From positions 837,001-901,000 of the forward strand of contig NZ_CP097329.1 of NCBI RefSeq assembly GCF_030323025.1: a stretch of DNA of 64,000 nt, read 5' to 3'. Shown here in pieces: positions 18,356 to 27,071 of the stretch. The DNA is from Pseudanabaena mucicola str. Chao 1806 (lineage in GTDB: Bacteria; Cyanobacteriota; Cyanobacteriia; Pseudanabaenales; Pseudanabaenaceae). Positions within the stretch are counted from its first letter, which is position 1. Each line of letters opens with the position of its first letter. Below the pieces are notes generated by a model. It was not told the DNA's origin and searched no databases. It was given only the letters and a program-made list of their open reading frames with translations. Both the position numbers and the translations under genes were made by a program.

Positions 18356-18763
18356 TTAATTTACACTCTCCTCTATGGCAAACGCTTTGGTGGCATCGAA
18401 CCCCATTTTAAGGATTATAAGTCGGCGGCTTTTAATGTGGTTAGCTCCCATCTCCGTGATGCTCAGGCTCTTACCTGTTTATTTATGCTCCTTGCCACTG
18501 CTAACCTGATTGCTGTAATTCTTGGCGTAATGTTGGTTCGTTTGGGGCAAATGGCTTCCATTGATTGGCATGATCATCGTGGATTGAGTTTTCTGCAACT
18601 AGGTCTCCGTCAGCTTCTCACCCTTCTTTACCAACAAAAATCTCTTCCTCTTTTGCAGATTTTACCTAGAACTAATCCTCCTCCTGCCTCTGCTTCTATT
18701 GCCAAACGCGAAAAGTTAGATTTTCTTATCGAATTTGCTCGTGTTACCATTGTCTCATCTTGA
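18356..18763 (+). pseudogene. IS4-type transposase, C-terminal fragment
   Basis: The frame starting at the right edge of the IS256 element encodes YGKRFGGIEPHFKDYKSAAF, the Glu-containing block of an IS4-group transposase, then a helical C-terminus ending EFARVTIVSS. Everything N-terminal of this block is missing; upstream codons come from the IS256 end. The orientation is opposite to the IS1634-type fragment on the other side. About 135 residues of real homology remain. Confidence 0.82.
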
Positions 18764-18804
18764 GACTCCCTCTGAGTTTTCTGCACCACTAAGGTGAGAG
18801 TATG

Positions 18805-19824
18805 TCACCTTTTACTTTTAGTGATCGCTTTACTTTGGCTTCTACCTGCTAGTTTGATCGCAAAGCTTTCAATGCTGTTATATAGACTGAGTGGCAGCAT
18901 CCAAATGAAATAGGCAGCAAAAATTGTCAGTAGCGATCGCTGTGGCTCGTAAATCAAAATTTTCCAATTGCTCTTTAAAGCACGATTAATCAGTTGGATG
19001 GCAGATTTCCCATCCTTATTGCGAATTGCCCGACGGCAAAGATAACGTAATTGGTAAGCACGCGCTAAGGATTCCCACTGTGCCATGAACTCAGGAGCAT
19101 AGGCGCGAGTTTTCGCGATCACCTTTTCCCAAGAATCCAATTGCTTCATCATGTTTGCCGACAGTCCACCTGAATTAACTCGATAGAGGGTGAGGGCATC
19201 GGCAATACCTTCGAGTTGCCATTTGGTAGTTAGAACTATGCGCAGCCAGCATTCAATATCTTCGGACTGGCGGAAGCGATCGTCAAAATAGAATTTCTCT
19301 CCTGTCCCGTAATAATCTGCCGTAAACTCAATGTCTTGAAATACGGCTTTGCGAATCACGGGAACGGAACCATTGCTAATTGGATTGCGACATAGAACTA
19401 GTTCGGGCGTAATATCTTTGAGCTTCGGAACTTGGTAATTGCCGAGAGGTTGACTGTCATCATCAATAAATTCGGAGCAGCAAAAACTCACACCGACTGG
19501 GGGATTTGCATCTAGGTGTTGGACATGCTTTTCGAGCTTTTGCGATCGCCAAACATCATCGGAATCTAAAAAAGCTAAATATTCACCTTGGGCATGGCGA
19601 ATGCCTGTATTTCTTGCACCTGCTAAACCTCGATTTTTTTGGTGGATTATGTGAATGCGCGGATCGGCAATTCCTTGGCAGATGGCAATACTTCTATCTT
19701 TTGATTCGTCATCAATGATGATTAGTTCAAAGTCAGTAAAGGTTTGTGCTAAAACTGAGTCAATAGTTTCAGCAATATACTTCTCAACGTTATAAACAGG
19801 AACAATCACAGAAACTTTAGGCAT
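18805..19824 (-). CDS. Family 2 glycosyltransferase (exopolysaccharide locus)
   Basis: I place the start at ATG 19824, six bases after an AGGAG ribosome site; the longer frame reads through a hairpin. The 339-residue protein has a GT-A fold: VSVIVPVYNVEKYIAETIDS, DFELIIIDDESKDRS, GLAGARNTGI and the metal-binding YLAFLDSDDVW. A C-terminal basic region and a hydrophobic helix near the end (TIFAAYFIWMLPLSLY) suggest membrane association. It should transfer a nucleotide-activated sugar onto the lipid-linked repeat unit. It is the last gene of the locus and similar in layout to the next GT2, so the two are probably diverged duplicates. Confidence 0.9.
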   Translation of the reverse strand: MPKVSVIVPVYNVEKYIAETIDSVLAQTFTDFELIIIDDESKDRSIAICQGIADPRIHIIHQKNRGLAGARNTGIRHAQGEYLAFLDSDDVWRSQKLEKHVQHLDANPPVGVSFCCSEFIDDDSQPLGNYQVPKLKDITPELVLCRNPISNGSVPVIRKAVFQDIEFTADYYGTGEKFYFDDRFRQSEDIECWLRIVLTTKWQLEGIADALTLYRVNSGGLSANMMKQLDSWEKVIAKTRAYAPEFMAQWESLARAYQLRYLCRRAIRNKDGKSAIQLINRALKSNWKILIYEPQRSLLTIFAAYFIWMLPLSLYNSIESFAIKLAGRSQSKAITKSKR

Positions 19825-19852
19825 ATTCAACTCCTGAGAAATAAATAGAGTA

Positions 19853-19903
19853 AGAAGAAATTTTTGCAAGTGCGTCTTCGACGCACTTGCAAAAATTTCT
19901 TCT
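19853..19903. repeat. Long hairpin between the two GT2 genes
   Basis: Arms AGAAGAAATTTTTGCAAGTG and complement enclose a CTTCG loop. It separates the two GT2 genes within an otherwise tightly packed operon and may weaken or end transcription into the last gene. There is a T-rich run on the minus-strand side. A mobile palindrome is also possible. Confidence 0.6.
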
Positions 19904-19908
19904 TTAAT

Positions 19909-20844
19909 TCAGTGCAGTGTGCTATATCTGCTATAGGTTGCCAATATAGTTAGTAAAGTACGGCGAGGTTCGCGTAAAAAAATACGCCAATCGGAACAGA
20001 TGGCACGGTTGATAAAATCTCTACCGACATGGGGTGGCAGCTTTAAACGAAAGGCGCGTCTTGCTAAGTAACGCAGATGGATCGCTCTAGCAATGCTGTA
20101 ATGTTGTTTGACTAAATCAGGGGCATATTCTCGCGCTCTGGCAACTAGCAAATCCCAGCCAGATTCCATTCGATATAGTGATGCGGACAGCCCCGAAGGA
20201 CTGGCGCGGTAAGCAATCAATACGCGATTAATTCCTTCAATTTGCCAAGGAGATTTCTCTGGTCGCTGATAACAACTCACCCGAAATAGCCATTCAAGAT
20301 CTTCAGAATAGCTCATGTCTTCCGCAAATCCGCCTACCTGTGTGAAGACATCCGCACGCACCACAAGATTGGACATGGTAGTAGTAGGATTTTCGTAGAG
20401 AAAATCTTCGGGTTTGAGGTTAATGAGACGAGAAGTAGAAATTTGCCCCGTGAATTCTCCTGTAAAACTGATAAATTCTACCCGACTGAAGCTAACTGCG
20501 AGGTTGGAATTGTTGGCGAAATGTTGGATATGGGCGGCTAATTTGTCATTGAGCCAGATATCGTCCGCATCAAGAAAAGCAATCAATTTTCCTTTAGCAA
20601 TTTTTACGCCTCGGTTGCGGGTAGCCGACACCCCTTGATTGACATGCGATAGAACTTGAATACGGCGATCACGCTGGGCATATTGCTCGGCAATCTCTAG
20701 GGTGTTATCGGTGGACCCATCGTCAATGATCAAAAGCTCAAAATCCGTAAAAGTCTGATTGAGAACTGATTCTATAGTTTGGGTGATGAAATTGGCTGCG
20801 TTGTAGGCGGGCATGACTACGGATAGTGTCAAACTATCACTCAT
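19909..20844 (-). CDS. Family 2 glycosyltransferase (exopolysaccharide locus)
   Basis: 311 residues starting with ATG 20844, which overlaps the flippase stop by four bases (ATGA). GT-A landmarks are LSVVMPAYNAANFITQTIES, DFELLIIDDGSTDNT, GVSATRNRGV and LIAFLDADDIWL, with a later YSEDLEWLFR block. The final 80 residues resemble those of the neighbouring GT2 (AREYAPDL, HLRYLARRAF, SDWRIFLREPRRTLLTI), supporting a tandem duplication. It would add one sugar of the repeat unit on the cytoplasmic side of the membrane. Translational coupling to the flippase shows it belongs to the same operon. Confidence 0.92.
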   Translation of the reverse strand: MSDSLTLSVVMPAYNAANFITQTIESVLNQTFTDFELLIIDDGSTDNTLEIAEQYAQRDRRIQVLSHVNQGVSATRNRGVKIAKGKLIAFLDADDIWLNDKLAAHIQHFANNSNLAVSFSRVEFISFTGEFTGQISTSRLINLKPEDFLYENPTTTMSNLVVRADVFTQVGGFAEDMSYSEDLEWLFRVSCYQRPEKSPWQIEGINRVLIAYRASPSGLSASLYRMESGWDLLVARAREYAPDLVKQHYSIARAIHLRYLARRAFRLKLPPHVGRDFINRAICSDWRIFLREPRRTLLTILATYSRYSTLH

Positions 20845-22163
20845 GGCTGCACCTCCGATGGCTTGAGCATAACTTTCGAGATGTTACGCGTTACCCATAG
20901 AGAATACAAAGGTAAGGCGATCACATGGGCAATCAGGACAGCAGCAGCTACGCCAATAATATTCCAATTAACACCAATCAATAGGGTGATCGCAAAGAAT
21001 GACGTAAAGAACATATTCCAGCGTAGATCCCAATCAGGTTTGTTCAAAGCCCATAAAACTTTTGAGGCAGCATTGGCAAAGGGGCGTGGAATTGCCGACA
21101 GACAAATCAAGATTAAAATGGGAATCGCAGGGAGCCATTTCTGTCCAAATATAATCGGTACATAAATTGGGGCAAAAATGGATTGCAAAAGGACAAGTGG
21201 GAAGACAATCCAAGCGATCGTTTTGAGACTACTGAAGTAGCGTTCTTTAAACTGGGCTGGATCGGATCGGGCGGCGCATAGGTGCGGGAACAAAGCCGAA
21301 TCTACAGCATTAATCGCACTCATGCTAATTCCCAATCCTGCGTTAAAAGCAAAGTAATAAATCCCTAATGCTTCTACACCGATAAATCTGCCTGCAATTA
21401 AGTAATCAAGATTATTTCTTAGGGTATTCATTAGTTTCACTCCTAAAATGCTACGCCCAAAGCGGACAATTTCCTGCCAATTGACAATGGTAAACTGTCG
21501 TGATGGTCGCCAAGGATTATTGAAGTAATGCACGATTACCCAGATTGGGCCCACGATTACCTTGGGTAAGACGATCGCCCACATTCCTAAGCCACAAAAA
21601 GCGAGAATAATGGTCAAGATATTATCAAAGGAAACCTGCAATCCGTTAGCTAGAGCCATCACGTGGAGGCGGTTTTCTCGTTGGGTTAAGGAAGCCTGTA
21701 CTAGGGATATGGGAATCATCAGATAAACCAACGCCATGATACAAATTGGCAGAATAATCTGGTTATCTTTGTAAAACCAAGCAACGGGTACGGAAATCAG
21801 ACATTGAGTAATAAATAAAGCACCACAGACGATCCAATTGAGACAATAGGCGGTTTGGCAAAGTTGCTTTAAATCGCTTTCATCGGATTGAATCAACTTG
21901 TCCCAAATTCCATTCTGGGTAAATACATTTATAAACTCGTTGGTGGTCAAGACTAGCGCCGCTAAACCATAGTCATATTTAGAGAGTAGTCGCGCTAGGA
22001 CAATCGTCGCAGCTAATCGTGAAATGCGAATGAAGAGTTCGGACAAACCTAACCACCCCAAATTGCGGAGAAATCGGCTGGCGAGTTTTTGTTTGATCGT
22101 ATCGATTAATTTATCGAAAGCTGACACAATAAAGCCTCCCATGTGGTTAAGTGTTGATCCCAA
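20841..22163 (-). CDS. Wzx-type polysaccharide flippase (MOP superfamily)
   Basis: Up to 440 residues with about 12 hydrophobic helices, from FLRNLGWLGLSELFIRISRL to the C-terminal LIAHVIALPLYSLWVTRNIS. The pattern and the LARLLSKYDYGLAALVLTTN block fit the oligosaccharide flippases of the MATE/MOP superfamily, which move undecaprenyl-linked repeat units across the inner membrane. The start is uncertain: ATG 22163, ATG 22142 and a GTG near 22125 are all in frame and all overlap the preceding GT4 gene. It is coupled to the GT2 gene by a four-base overlap. Its place among glycosyltransferases supports the role. Confidence 0.87.
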   Translation of the reverse strand: MGSTLNHMGGFIVSAFDKLIDTIKQKLASRFLRNLGWLGLSELFIRISRLAATIVLARLLSKYDYGLAALVLTTNEFINVFTQNGIWDKLIQSDESDLKQLCQTAYCLNWIVCGALFITQCLISVPVAWFYKDNQIILPICIMALVYLMIPISLVQASLTQRENRLHVMALANGLQVSFDNILTIILAFCGLGMWAIVLPKVIVGPIWVIVHYFNNPWRPSRQFTIVNWQEIVRFGRSILGVKLMNTLRNNLDYLIAGRFIGVEALGIYYFAFNAGLGISMSAINAVDSALFPHLCAARSDPAQFKERYFSSLKTIAWIVFPLVLLQSIFAPIYVPIIFGQKWLPAIPILILICLSAIPRPFANAASKVLWALNKPDWDLRWNMFFTSFFAITLLIGVNWNIIGVAAAVLIAHVIALPLYSLWVTRNISKVMLKPSEVQP

Positions 22164-23104
22164 GCATTTCTCACTGATTCCCTACCATTGATTCCCCAAG
22201 CGCTCAGGTCTTCTGGTAACATCTCGCAGATCTGGACGATCGCCTGTGCCAAAACCTGTGGATTGTCAGGTGGCACAAGTAGCCCTATTCCCTGAGCCTG
22301 CTCAACTAAACCATCAACGGCACTGACAATAATTGGTTTACCTGCTGCCTTGGCTTCTAGACAGACATTGCCCCAAGGCTCCCATCGTGAAGGAATAATC
22401 ACCACATCACAATCCGCAAGGAAGGATGGCACATCATCAATCTTGCCGACAAACTGAACTTTAGGATTGCCTTCTGCTAATCGCTTTAATAGGTCTTCAT
22501 CAGAACCATAGCCTGCTATTTTTAAATGGAAGTCAATTTGAGGAATTAACTTACATGATTGTAGTAGAATATCAAACCCCTTTTGAGCATCAAATCTTCC
22601 ATAGGCAGCGAAAATCAAGGGCTTTGTGATTGGCTTGAGAGGAAGTCCTAAAAAACGATCACAGTTGAGCCCTTGCTGAATGGTGGTTATTTTGGAGCGT
22701 CTGACTAATTGATGTTTGAGCATCCATGCTGCCTGAGCATGAGAAACTACTAGTACGCGATCAGCACACCAATGACAGAGCTTTAACATCAGTCGAAATC
22801 TTGATAGAGAAGGTACTTGTGATCGTTCAAAAGCGGCAGAATAATGGTGATCTTGGATGATCAACTTTGACTTTTGCTTCAGAAATTTAAGTACTAACAG
22901 GCGAGGTAATATCTTCCAAGAGCAAGCATCATGGACAAGAATAATATCTGGTTGAAAGTTACGAATACTTGCCTTAGCACGGTGCAATGACGCGATCGCA
23001 AATTCAAACCGTTCCTTTAGTCGTGAATCCATCAAACTACTGAGACTAGTTTTAATCCCTCCCATCCGCTCGTCGCTGATTAAATTAATAATTTTCGCTT
23101 TCAT
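22106..23104 (-). CDS. GT4-type glycosyltransferase (exopolysaccharide locus), copy 2
   Basis: About 332 residues from ATG 23104 (ATG 23116 and TTG 23119 are in-frame alternatives). It has a GT-B fold: N-terminal half with LIIQDHHYSAAFERSQVP and RVLVVSHAQAAWM, C-terminal half with LIFAAYGRFDAQKGFDILLQ, CDVVIIPSRWEPWGNVCLEA and the retaining-type Glu region PIIVSAVDGLVEQ. It is closely similar along its length to the next gene upstream (23127-24116), so they are tandem paralogues. It should transfer a nucleotide sugar to the lipid-linked acceptor. Its 3' end overlaps the flippase start. Confidence 0.9.
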   Translation of the reverse strand: MKAKIINLISDERMGGIKTSLSSLMDSRLKERFEFAIASLHRAKASIRNFQPDIILVHDACSWKILPRLLVLKFLKQKSKLIIQDHHYSAAFERSQVPSLSRFRLMLKLCHWCADRVLVVSHAQAAWMLKHQLVRRSKITTIQQGLNCDRFLGLPLKPITKPLIFAAYGRFDAQKGFDILLQSCKLIPQIDFHLKIAGYGSDEDLLKRLAEGNPKVQFVGKIDDVPSFLADCDVVIIPSRWEPWGNVCLEAKAAGKPIIVSAVDGLVEQAQGIGLLVPPDNPQVLAQAIVQICEMLPEDLSAWGINGRESVRNAWDQHLTTWEALLCQLSIN

Positions 23105-23126
23105 GGTTATGATCATCAAGATCCTA

Positions 23127-24116
23127 TTATGTTGCTAAAACTTCCCAAAGTATTGACTCCCAGGCTTCTACATATTTACTTCCTGCCGAACTAACGGCGC
23201 GACGACCGCTTTGTCCCCAATTAGCGAGAGTTGTATCGGAGAGTGAGGCAACTTGGATAATTGCCTTGGCTAAAGCTTCAGGATCTTCCACAGGTACGAC
23301 TAGTCCACAAGCCTCGATCTGCTCGACTAGACCATCTGCAGCAGTGACGATAACGGGTTTGCCAGCAGCTTTTGCTTCTAAACAAACATTGCCCCAAGGC
23401 TCCCACCGTGAAGGAATAACCACAACATCACATTGGGATAGAAATGCTGGGACATCACGAATGGTTCCCAAAAATTTTATATTTCCTAAGCCCTGAGCGA
23501 TCTGTTTAAGCATTGTCTCATCGGAGCCATAACCACCTAATAGCAGTTGAACTTGATTCGATGGAACTCGCTGCATAGCCCGTAATAGAAGATCAAATCC
23601 TTTTTGTTGGCTAAATCTACCGTAACTACCCAAGACTAAAGGACGATCGCATGGTTTTGGGGCAAGCTCTAAAAATTTGGCAATCGGTGGGGATTGCTGA
23701 ATCACAGAAAGATTTTTAGCCTTAACGAGATTATATTCTCGCATCCACTGCCCCTGAGCGTGGGAGACGGCAACAACATGGTGAGCAGTGCCATAGGTAA
23801 GTTGCAACATCAGTCGAAAGCGAGATTTAGAAGGTACATTGTAGTCTTCAAATCCCTTGGAGTAATGGTGATCGTGAATGATTAAACGAGTCTGTCTCGC
23901 AATCTTCCATAGAGAGATGAGATTTTGCCAATTACAGGGATCGTGAAAGATGGCGATATCCGGTTTCAGCGATCGCAAAGCCGTTTGTGCTTCACTGACA
24001 TTGGCAGTCACAAATTCAAACTTTTCGCCTAGGGGTGAATTAATTAGACCTTCCATAGTCTTATTGACTCCACCGAGATTACGATCGCTCAACAGTTTTA
24101 AAACTTTAGGTCTCAT
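23127..24116 (-). CDS. GT4-type glycosyltransferase (exopolysaccharide locus), copy 1
   Basis: 329 residues from ATG 24116 with an upstream AAAGGAGAAAAG ribosome site. It shares with its neighbour the segments LIIHDHHYSKGFEDYNVP, VVAVSHAQGQWM, SYGRFSQQKGFDLLLRA and CDVVVIPSRWEPWGNVCLEA, the donor-binding half of a GT-B enzyme. The two genes are 22 bases apart or less. The N-terminal halves differ more than the C-terminal halves, as expected if acceptor choice diverged after duplication. A long hairpin lies between this gene and the polymerase-like gene upstream, so it may be separately expressed. Confidence 0.9.
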   Translation of the reverse strand: MRPKVLKLLSDRNLGGVNKTMEGLINSPLGEKFEFVTANVSEAQTALRSLKPDIAIFHDPCNWQNLISLWKIARQTRLIIHDHHYSKGFEDYNVPSKSRFRLMLQLTYGTAHHVVAVSHAQGQWMREYNLVKAKNLSVIQQSPPIAKFLELAPKPCDRPLVLGSYGRFSQQKGFDLLLRAMQRVPSNQVQLLLGGYGSDETMLKQIAQGLGNIKFLGTIRDVPAFLSQCDVVVIPSRWEPWGNVCLEAKAAGKPVIVTAADGLVEQIEACGLVVPVEDPEALAKAIIQVASLSDTTLANWGQSGRRAVSSAGSKYVEAWESILWEVLAT

Positions 24117-24156
24117 GTCTTTTCTCCTTTGATTTTGTTATAGCTGTAGCCATTCT

Positions 24157-24209
24157 AAAAACCGATAGAGAGTTGCGGCGCTTTGCGCCGCAACTCTCTA
24201 TCGGTTTTT
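24157..24209. terminator. Strong hairpin between polymerase-like and GT4 genes
   Basis: Arms AAAAACCGATAGAGAGTTGC and complement with a GCGG/CCGC top and a short loop. A-runs and T-runs at the two ends make it a possible bidirectional intrinsic terminator. It lies 40 bases upstream of the GT4 start and would split the locus into two transcription units unless read through. Confidence 0.65.
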
Positions 24210-24307
24210 GTTTTTGTTCTAACATTACTGTCTATAGGTATATTTATAAGAATTTTGCAAGAATTTTGAACGTGGCGTTGGCGGCTGCTTGGCAATGTCA
24301 TAAGGGC

Positions 24308-25609
24308 TTAAAGTTTAGCAACCTCCTGTAACTGTTTTACAACCAATGGGTTAGCTTCTTGGATGCGATCTTTAGCATTAAATCCAATTCCCATCATTAC
24401 TAGCCCAGGCCAAAACAGATAGGCAAGAATTTCCAGATTCTCGCCAAAGGTGTAGAACATTAGAACTAAAACCATACTTAATCCCACCTGTGCAGATTCA
24501 CTTTTTTGGGCTTTGACCGTCAAATCTCCAAAACTCCAAGCCATCGGTAATGCTAGCGCCAAAAAGCCGACAATCCCTTTAACAAAGAGCAACCCAAACC
24601 AACTGTGATGAGATCCGATAGGCATATACTCAACAAGGTGAGGTCCCTTTTCGACAACACCATGTCCCCAGATTGGCGCTTCCTTTTCCCAACGATACTT
24701 AGCAATTCTACCCAGAGCCGCCCGCACTCTCGAAGAATCTTTCCTTGCTGCAGTAAATTTCTCATTGAAGGTTTCGATCGCTTCTAAAATTTCATTTAAG
24801 GTGATACTACTAATAAAGCTGACAATCCCTAAGCCAATCATGGTCATCGGACGACTGAGTTTAGAGAGCAGTAATGTGATTAGCCAAACCGCAGGCATGG
24901 CAATGAGAGCTAGCCTTGATGCCGAAATCTGACACATCACAAGGCAACCTGCTATGCCTAGCCAACGTAACTTGCGATCGCTTTCCCGCAGGATCATAAA
25001 GAAATAAATATTTGCCACAAATCCGAGAGCTGGAGCCCAAGGCGTAAATAAACGCCATCTTGGTTTCTTCTCCCCTGGATCGATTTCGTATAGCATCACC
25101 TCAAAAAAGTCTGGACCAGGTCCTCCCACGGCTCTAAGTGGTGAGACATAAAGCTTCTGAGGTAAACGGATATAAAAGGCGAGAACAAAGGGTATGGAAA
25201 TTGCGAGGGTAAAGGCACAGATACGAGAGGCTGCGCGGTACATTAGCTGCGGTCTAATGTTTAAACAACCTATCAATGGATATAGAGCTAATAAAGCCCA
25301 TCCCTTTGCCCATCCGATTGTCGATTTAATGATTTCGCTTAAGCTCATATTGAAATCTAGATGCCCCATAACGAGAGCGACCTGCATTACTAACATGCTC
25401 ACGATCCACACCCACACCCCCCAAGGGATGGTAATCCTTTCTTCTAAGGGCGTTTCGTCATTTTGTTTCCATAATTTAACGCAAAGATATCCAAATAAAA
25501 TCCAAGCTAATACTGATCCCAGAATATAGAGACCACCAATAGCATAAAAGCCATAGGTCCAAATGATGGAGATCCAGATTGCTTTTTCCGCAAAGTTTTG
25601 TGGTTTCAT
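24308..25609 (-). CDS. O-antigen polymerase/ligase-like membrane protein
   Basis: ATG 25609 overlaps the co-polymerase stop by four bases (ATGA); the longer frame would extend 24 residues into that gene. The 433-residue protein has about 10-12 hydrophobic segments and a large central loop with HSWFGLLFVKGIVGFLALA after GHGVVEKGP, the arrangement of Wzy_C/O-antigen ligase proteins, whose conserved His lies in the periplasmic loop. It likely polymerises flipped repeat units or attaches the chain. Sequence alone does not separate Wzy from ligase; the export-type neighbours favour Wzy. Confidence 0.82.
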   Translation of the reverse strand: MKPQNFAEKAIWISIIWTYGFYAIGGLYILGSVLAWILFGYLCVKLWKQNDETPLEERITIPWGVWVWIVSMLVMQVALVMGHLDFNMSLSEIIKSTIGWAKGWALLALYPLIGCLNIRPQLMYRAASRICAFTLAISIPFVLAFYIRLPQKLYVSPLRAVGGPGPDFFEVMLYEIDPGEKKPRWRLFTPWAPALGFVANIYFFMILRESDRKLRWLGIAGCLVMCQISASRLALIAMPAVWLITLLLSKLSRPMTMIGLGIVSFISSITLNEILEAIETFNEKFTAARKDSSRVRAALGRIAKYRWEKEAPIWGHGVVEKGPHLVEYMPIGSHHSWFGLLFVKGIVGFLALALPMAWSFGDLTVKAQKSESAQVGLSMVLVLMFYTFGENLEILAYLFWPGLVMMGIGFNAKDRIQEANPLVVKQLQEVAKL

Positions 25610-27060
25610 GATTCTAGGATATTGGTTTGATTTGGCTTGATTTTGTCTTTGATGTAGTTTACGGTTTCTTTGCGCCACCACAGCAATCCTAAGCCAGTAG
25701 TAATAAAGATTGAAGCAACTCCAGCACCTACAAATACAATCGATGGTTTAGGAGAAGTTTTCTCATCGGGCAGGTTTGGCTCTGCTAGTAATTGAGTGAT
25801 GGGATAGGAGATAAAAATATCAGACTTACCAAGGTCTAACTTTGCTAAGGTGGAAGCGAAAACTGCCTCAGCAATTTGTACTTCTCGTTGCAGATTATCT
25901 AGCTTTGATTGTTTCTGAACGATAATTTTTAAGCGTGCTTCTAATTCTTCAATTTGATTGCTCAGAGCTTCAGTTTGAGCAACTATGCCCTGCTGTTCTG
26001 TCTGGATTGCCACTAAATCGCGAAATAGACTCTCGCGACTAGAGCCAGATTCACTCTTAATACTGAGTTGCTGAAGAACTGCAAGATTAACCCTGCGTCC
26101 TAACAGAGAACTAGCCTGATCCAGCATTGCCGCACGAGCTGATTCTCTTCTCGCCGCTTCCTTGATCACTAAAGGATGGTTATCCCCCCACTTTGCCTTT
26201 AAAACTACCAACGTGGAACTAGATTCATTGTAATCCTTTAAATTCTGCTGAAATAACTGATCGGCTTGGAGGAGAAAGGCATTGGCGGCTTCAGGAACAG
26301 TGATATCGAGAGCAGAGGATAGTTGCGCTAAACGGGTGGTGGACTGTTGGACTTGAGCATAGCTTTCCGCCCTTTGCTTGCGAAGTTGTTCGATGTTGTT
26401 TGACAGATCCTTCACTTGATCGCCAGAACTGAGCCCCGATGAAGCTTTATATTCGGAAAGAGTCTTTTGGGCTTGTTGTAGCTTTTCCCTTGTGGAGGTT
26501 AAGGTTGCTTGACTTCCCTGTGCACGCTTGGCAACCTCCTCTAACCGCAATTGACTCAATTTCGTCTGGAGGGCATCATAAATAGCATATGCTCGCAATT
26601 GGGCATCCCTGGCTGTAGGACCTGTAACTTCAAATTCCATAATCGAAGTGTTATCCACTAGTTTGACCTTCGGTTTGCTCAGTTGCTTGAGGGGAATCTT
26701 CAACTGATCTGCAGCATCTTCTAAAACCGCCTCATTGGTAACCAGAAATTGATAATTCGCTCTAGGATCCATAGAAGTACTGCCAAAGGGAGAGCTACTG
26801 GATGAACTGGCTTGTCCGATTTCAGGCAAATTGACACTCACCCCCGAACCAGCCCCTGGGACAATCACTGCCCAACTGCTAGTATAGACTGGCTTTGTTG
26901 TTTTGAGATAGAATAATGTAATACCCCATAAAGCCGCATTAGTAGCTAAGCCGATCGCAGCATATCTTGCATAGCGCCAATACTTGTTTTTCTTCTCTAA
27001 AGGATGCTCATCAGGGCTACTTGCTATAGGTAGAGATTGTATGCGTCGATTGGTTGACAT
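25606..27060 (-). CDS. Polysaccharide co-polymerase / chain-length determinant (Wzz-like)
   Basis: About 484 residues from ATG 27060, preceded by GAGGGAAATAAGT; GTG 27075, overlapping the previous stop, is the alternative. One membrane helix near residues 33-53 (AIGLATNAALWGITLFYL), a large periplasmic part with long coiled coils (SNNIEQLRKQRAESYAQVQQ, NQIEELEARLKIIVQKQSK) and a second helix near the end (IVFVGAGVASIFITTGLGLL). This is the topology of Wzz/Wzc/GumC proteins that set chain length and link polymerase to exporter. The C-terminal tyrosine-kinase domain of Wzc is absent; it ends about 25 residues after the last helix. Confidence 0.88.
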   Translation of the reverse strand: MSTNRRIQSLPIASSPDEHPLEKKNKYWRYARYAAIGLATNAALWGITLFYLKTTKPVYTSSWAVIVPGAGSGVSVNLPEIGQASSSSSSPFGSTSMDPRANYQFLVTNEAVLEDAADQLKIPLKQLSKPKVKLVDNTSIMEFEVTGPTARDAQLRAYAIYDALQTKLSQLRLEEVAKRAQGSQATLTSTREKLQQAQKTLSEYKASSGLSSGDQVKDLSNNIEQLRKQRAESYAQVQQSTTRLAQLSSALDITVPEAANAFLLQADQLFQQNLKDYNESSSTLVVLKAKWGDNHPLVIKEAARRESARAAMLDQASSLLGRRVNLAVLQQLSIKSESGSSRESLFRDLVAIQTEQQGIVAQTEALSNQIEELEARLKIIVQKQSKLDNLQREVQIAEAVFASTLAKLDLGKSDIFISYPITQLLAEPNLPDEKTSPKPSIVFVGAGVASIFITTGLGLLWWRKETVNYIKDKIKPNQTNILES

Positions 27061-27071
27061 ACTTATTTCCC

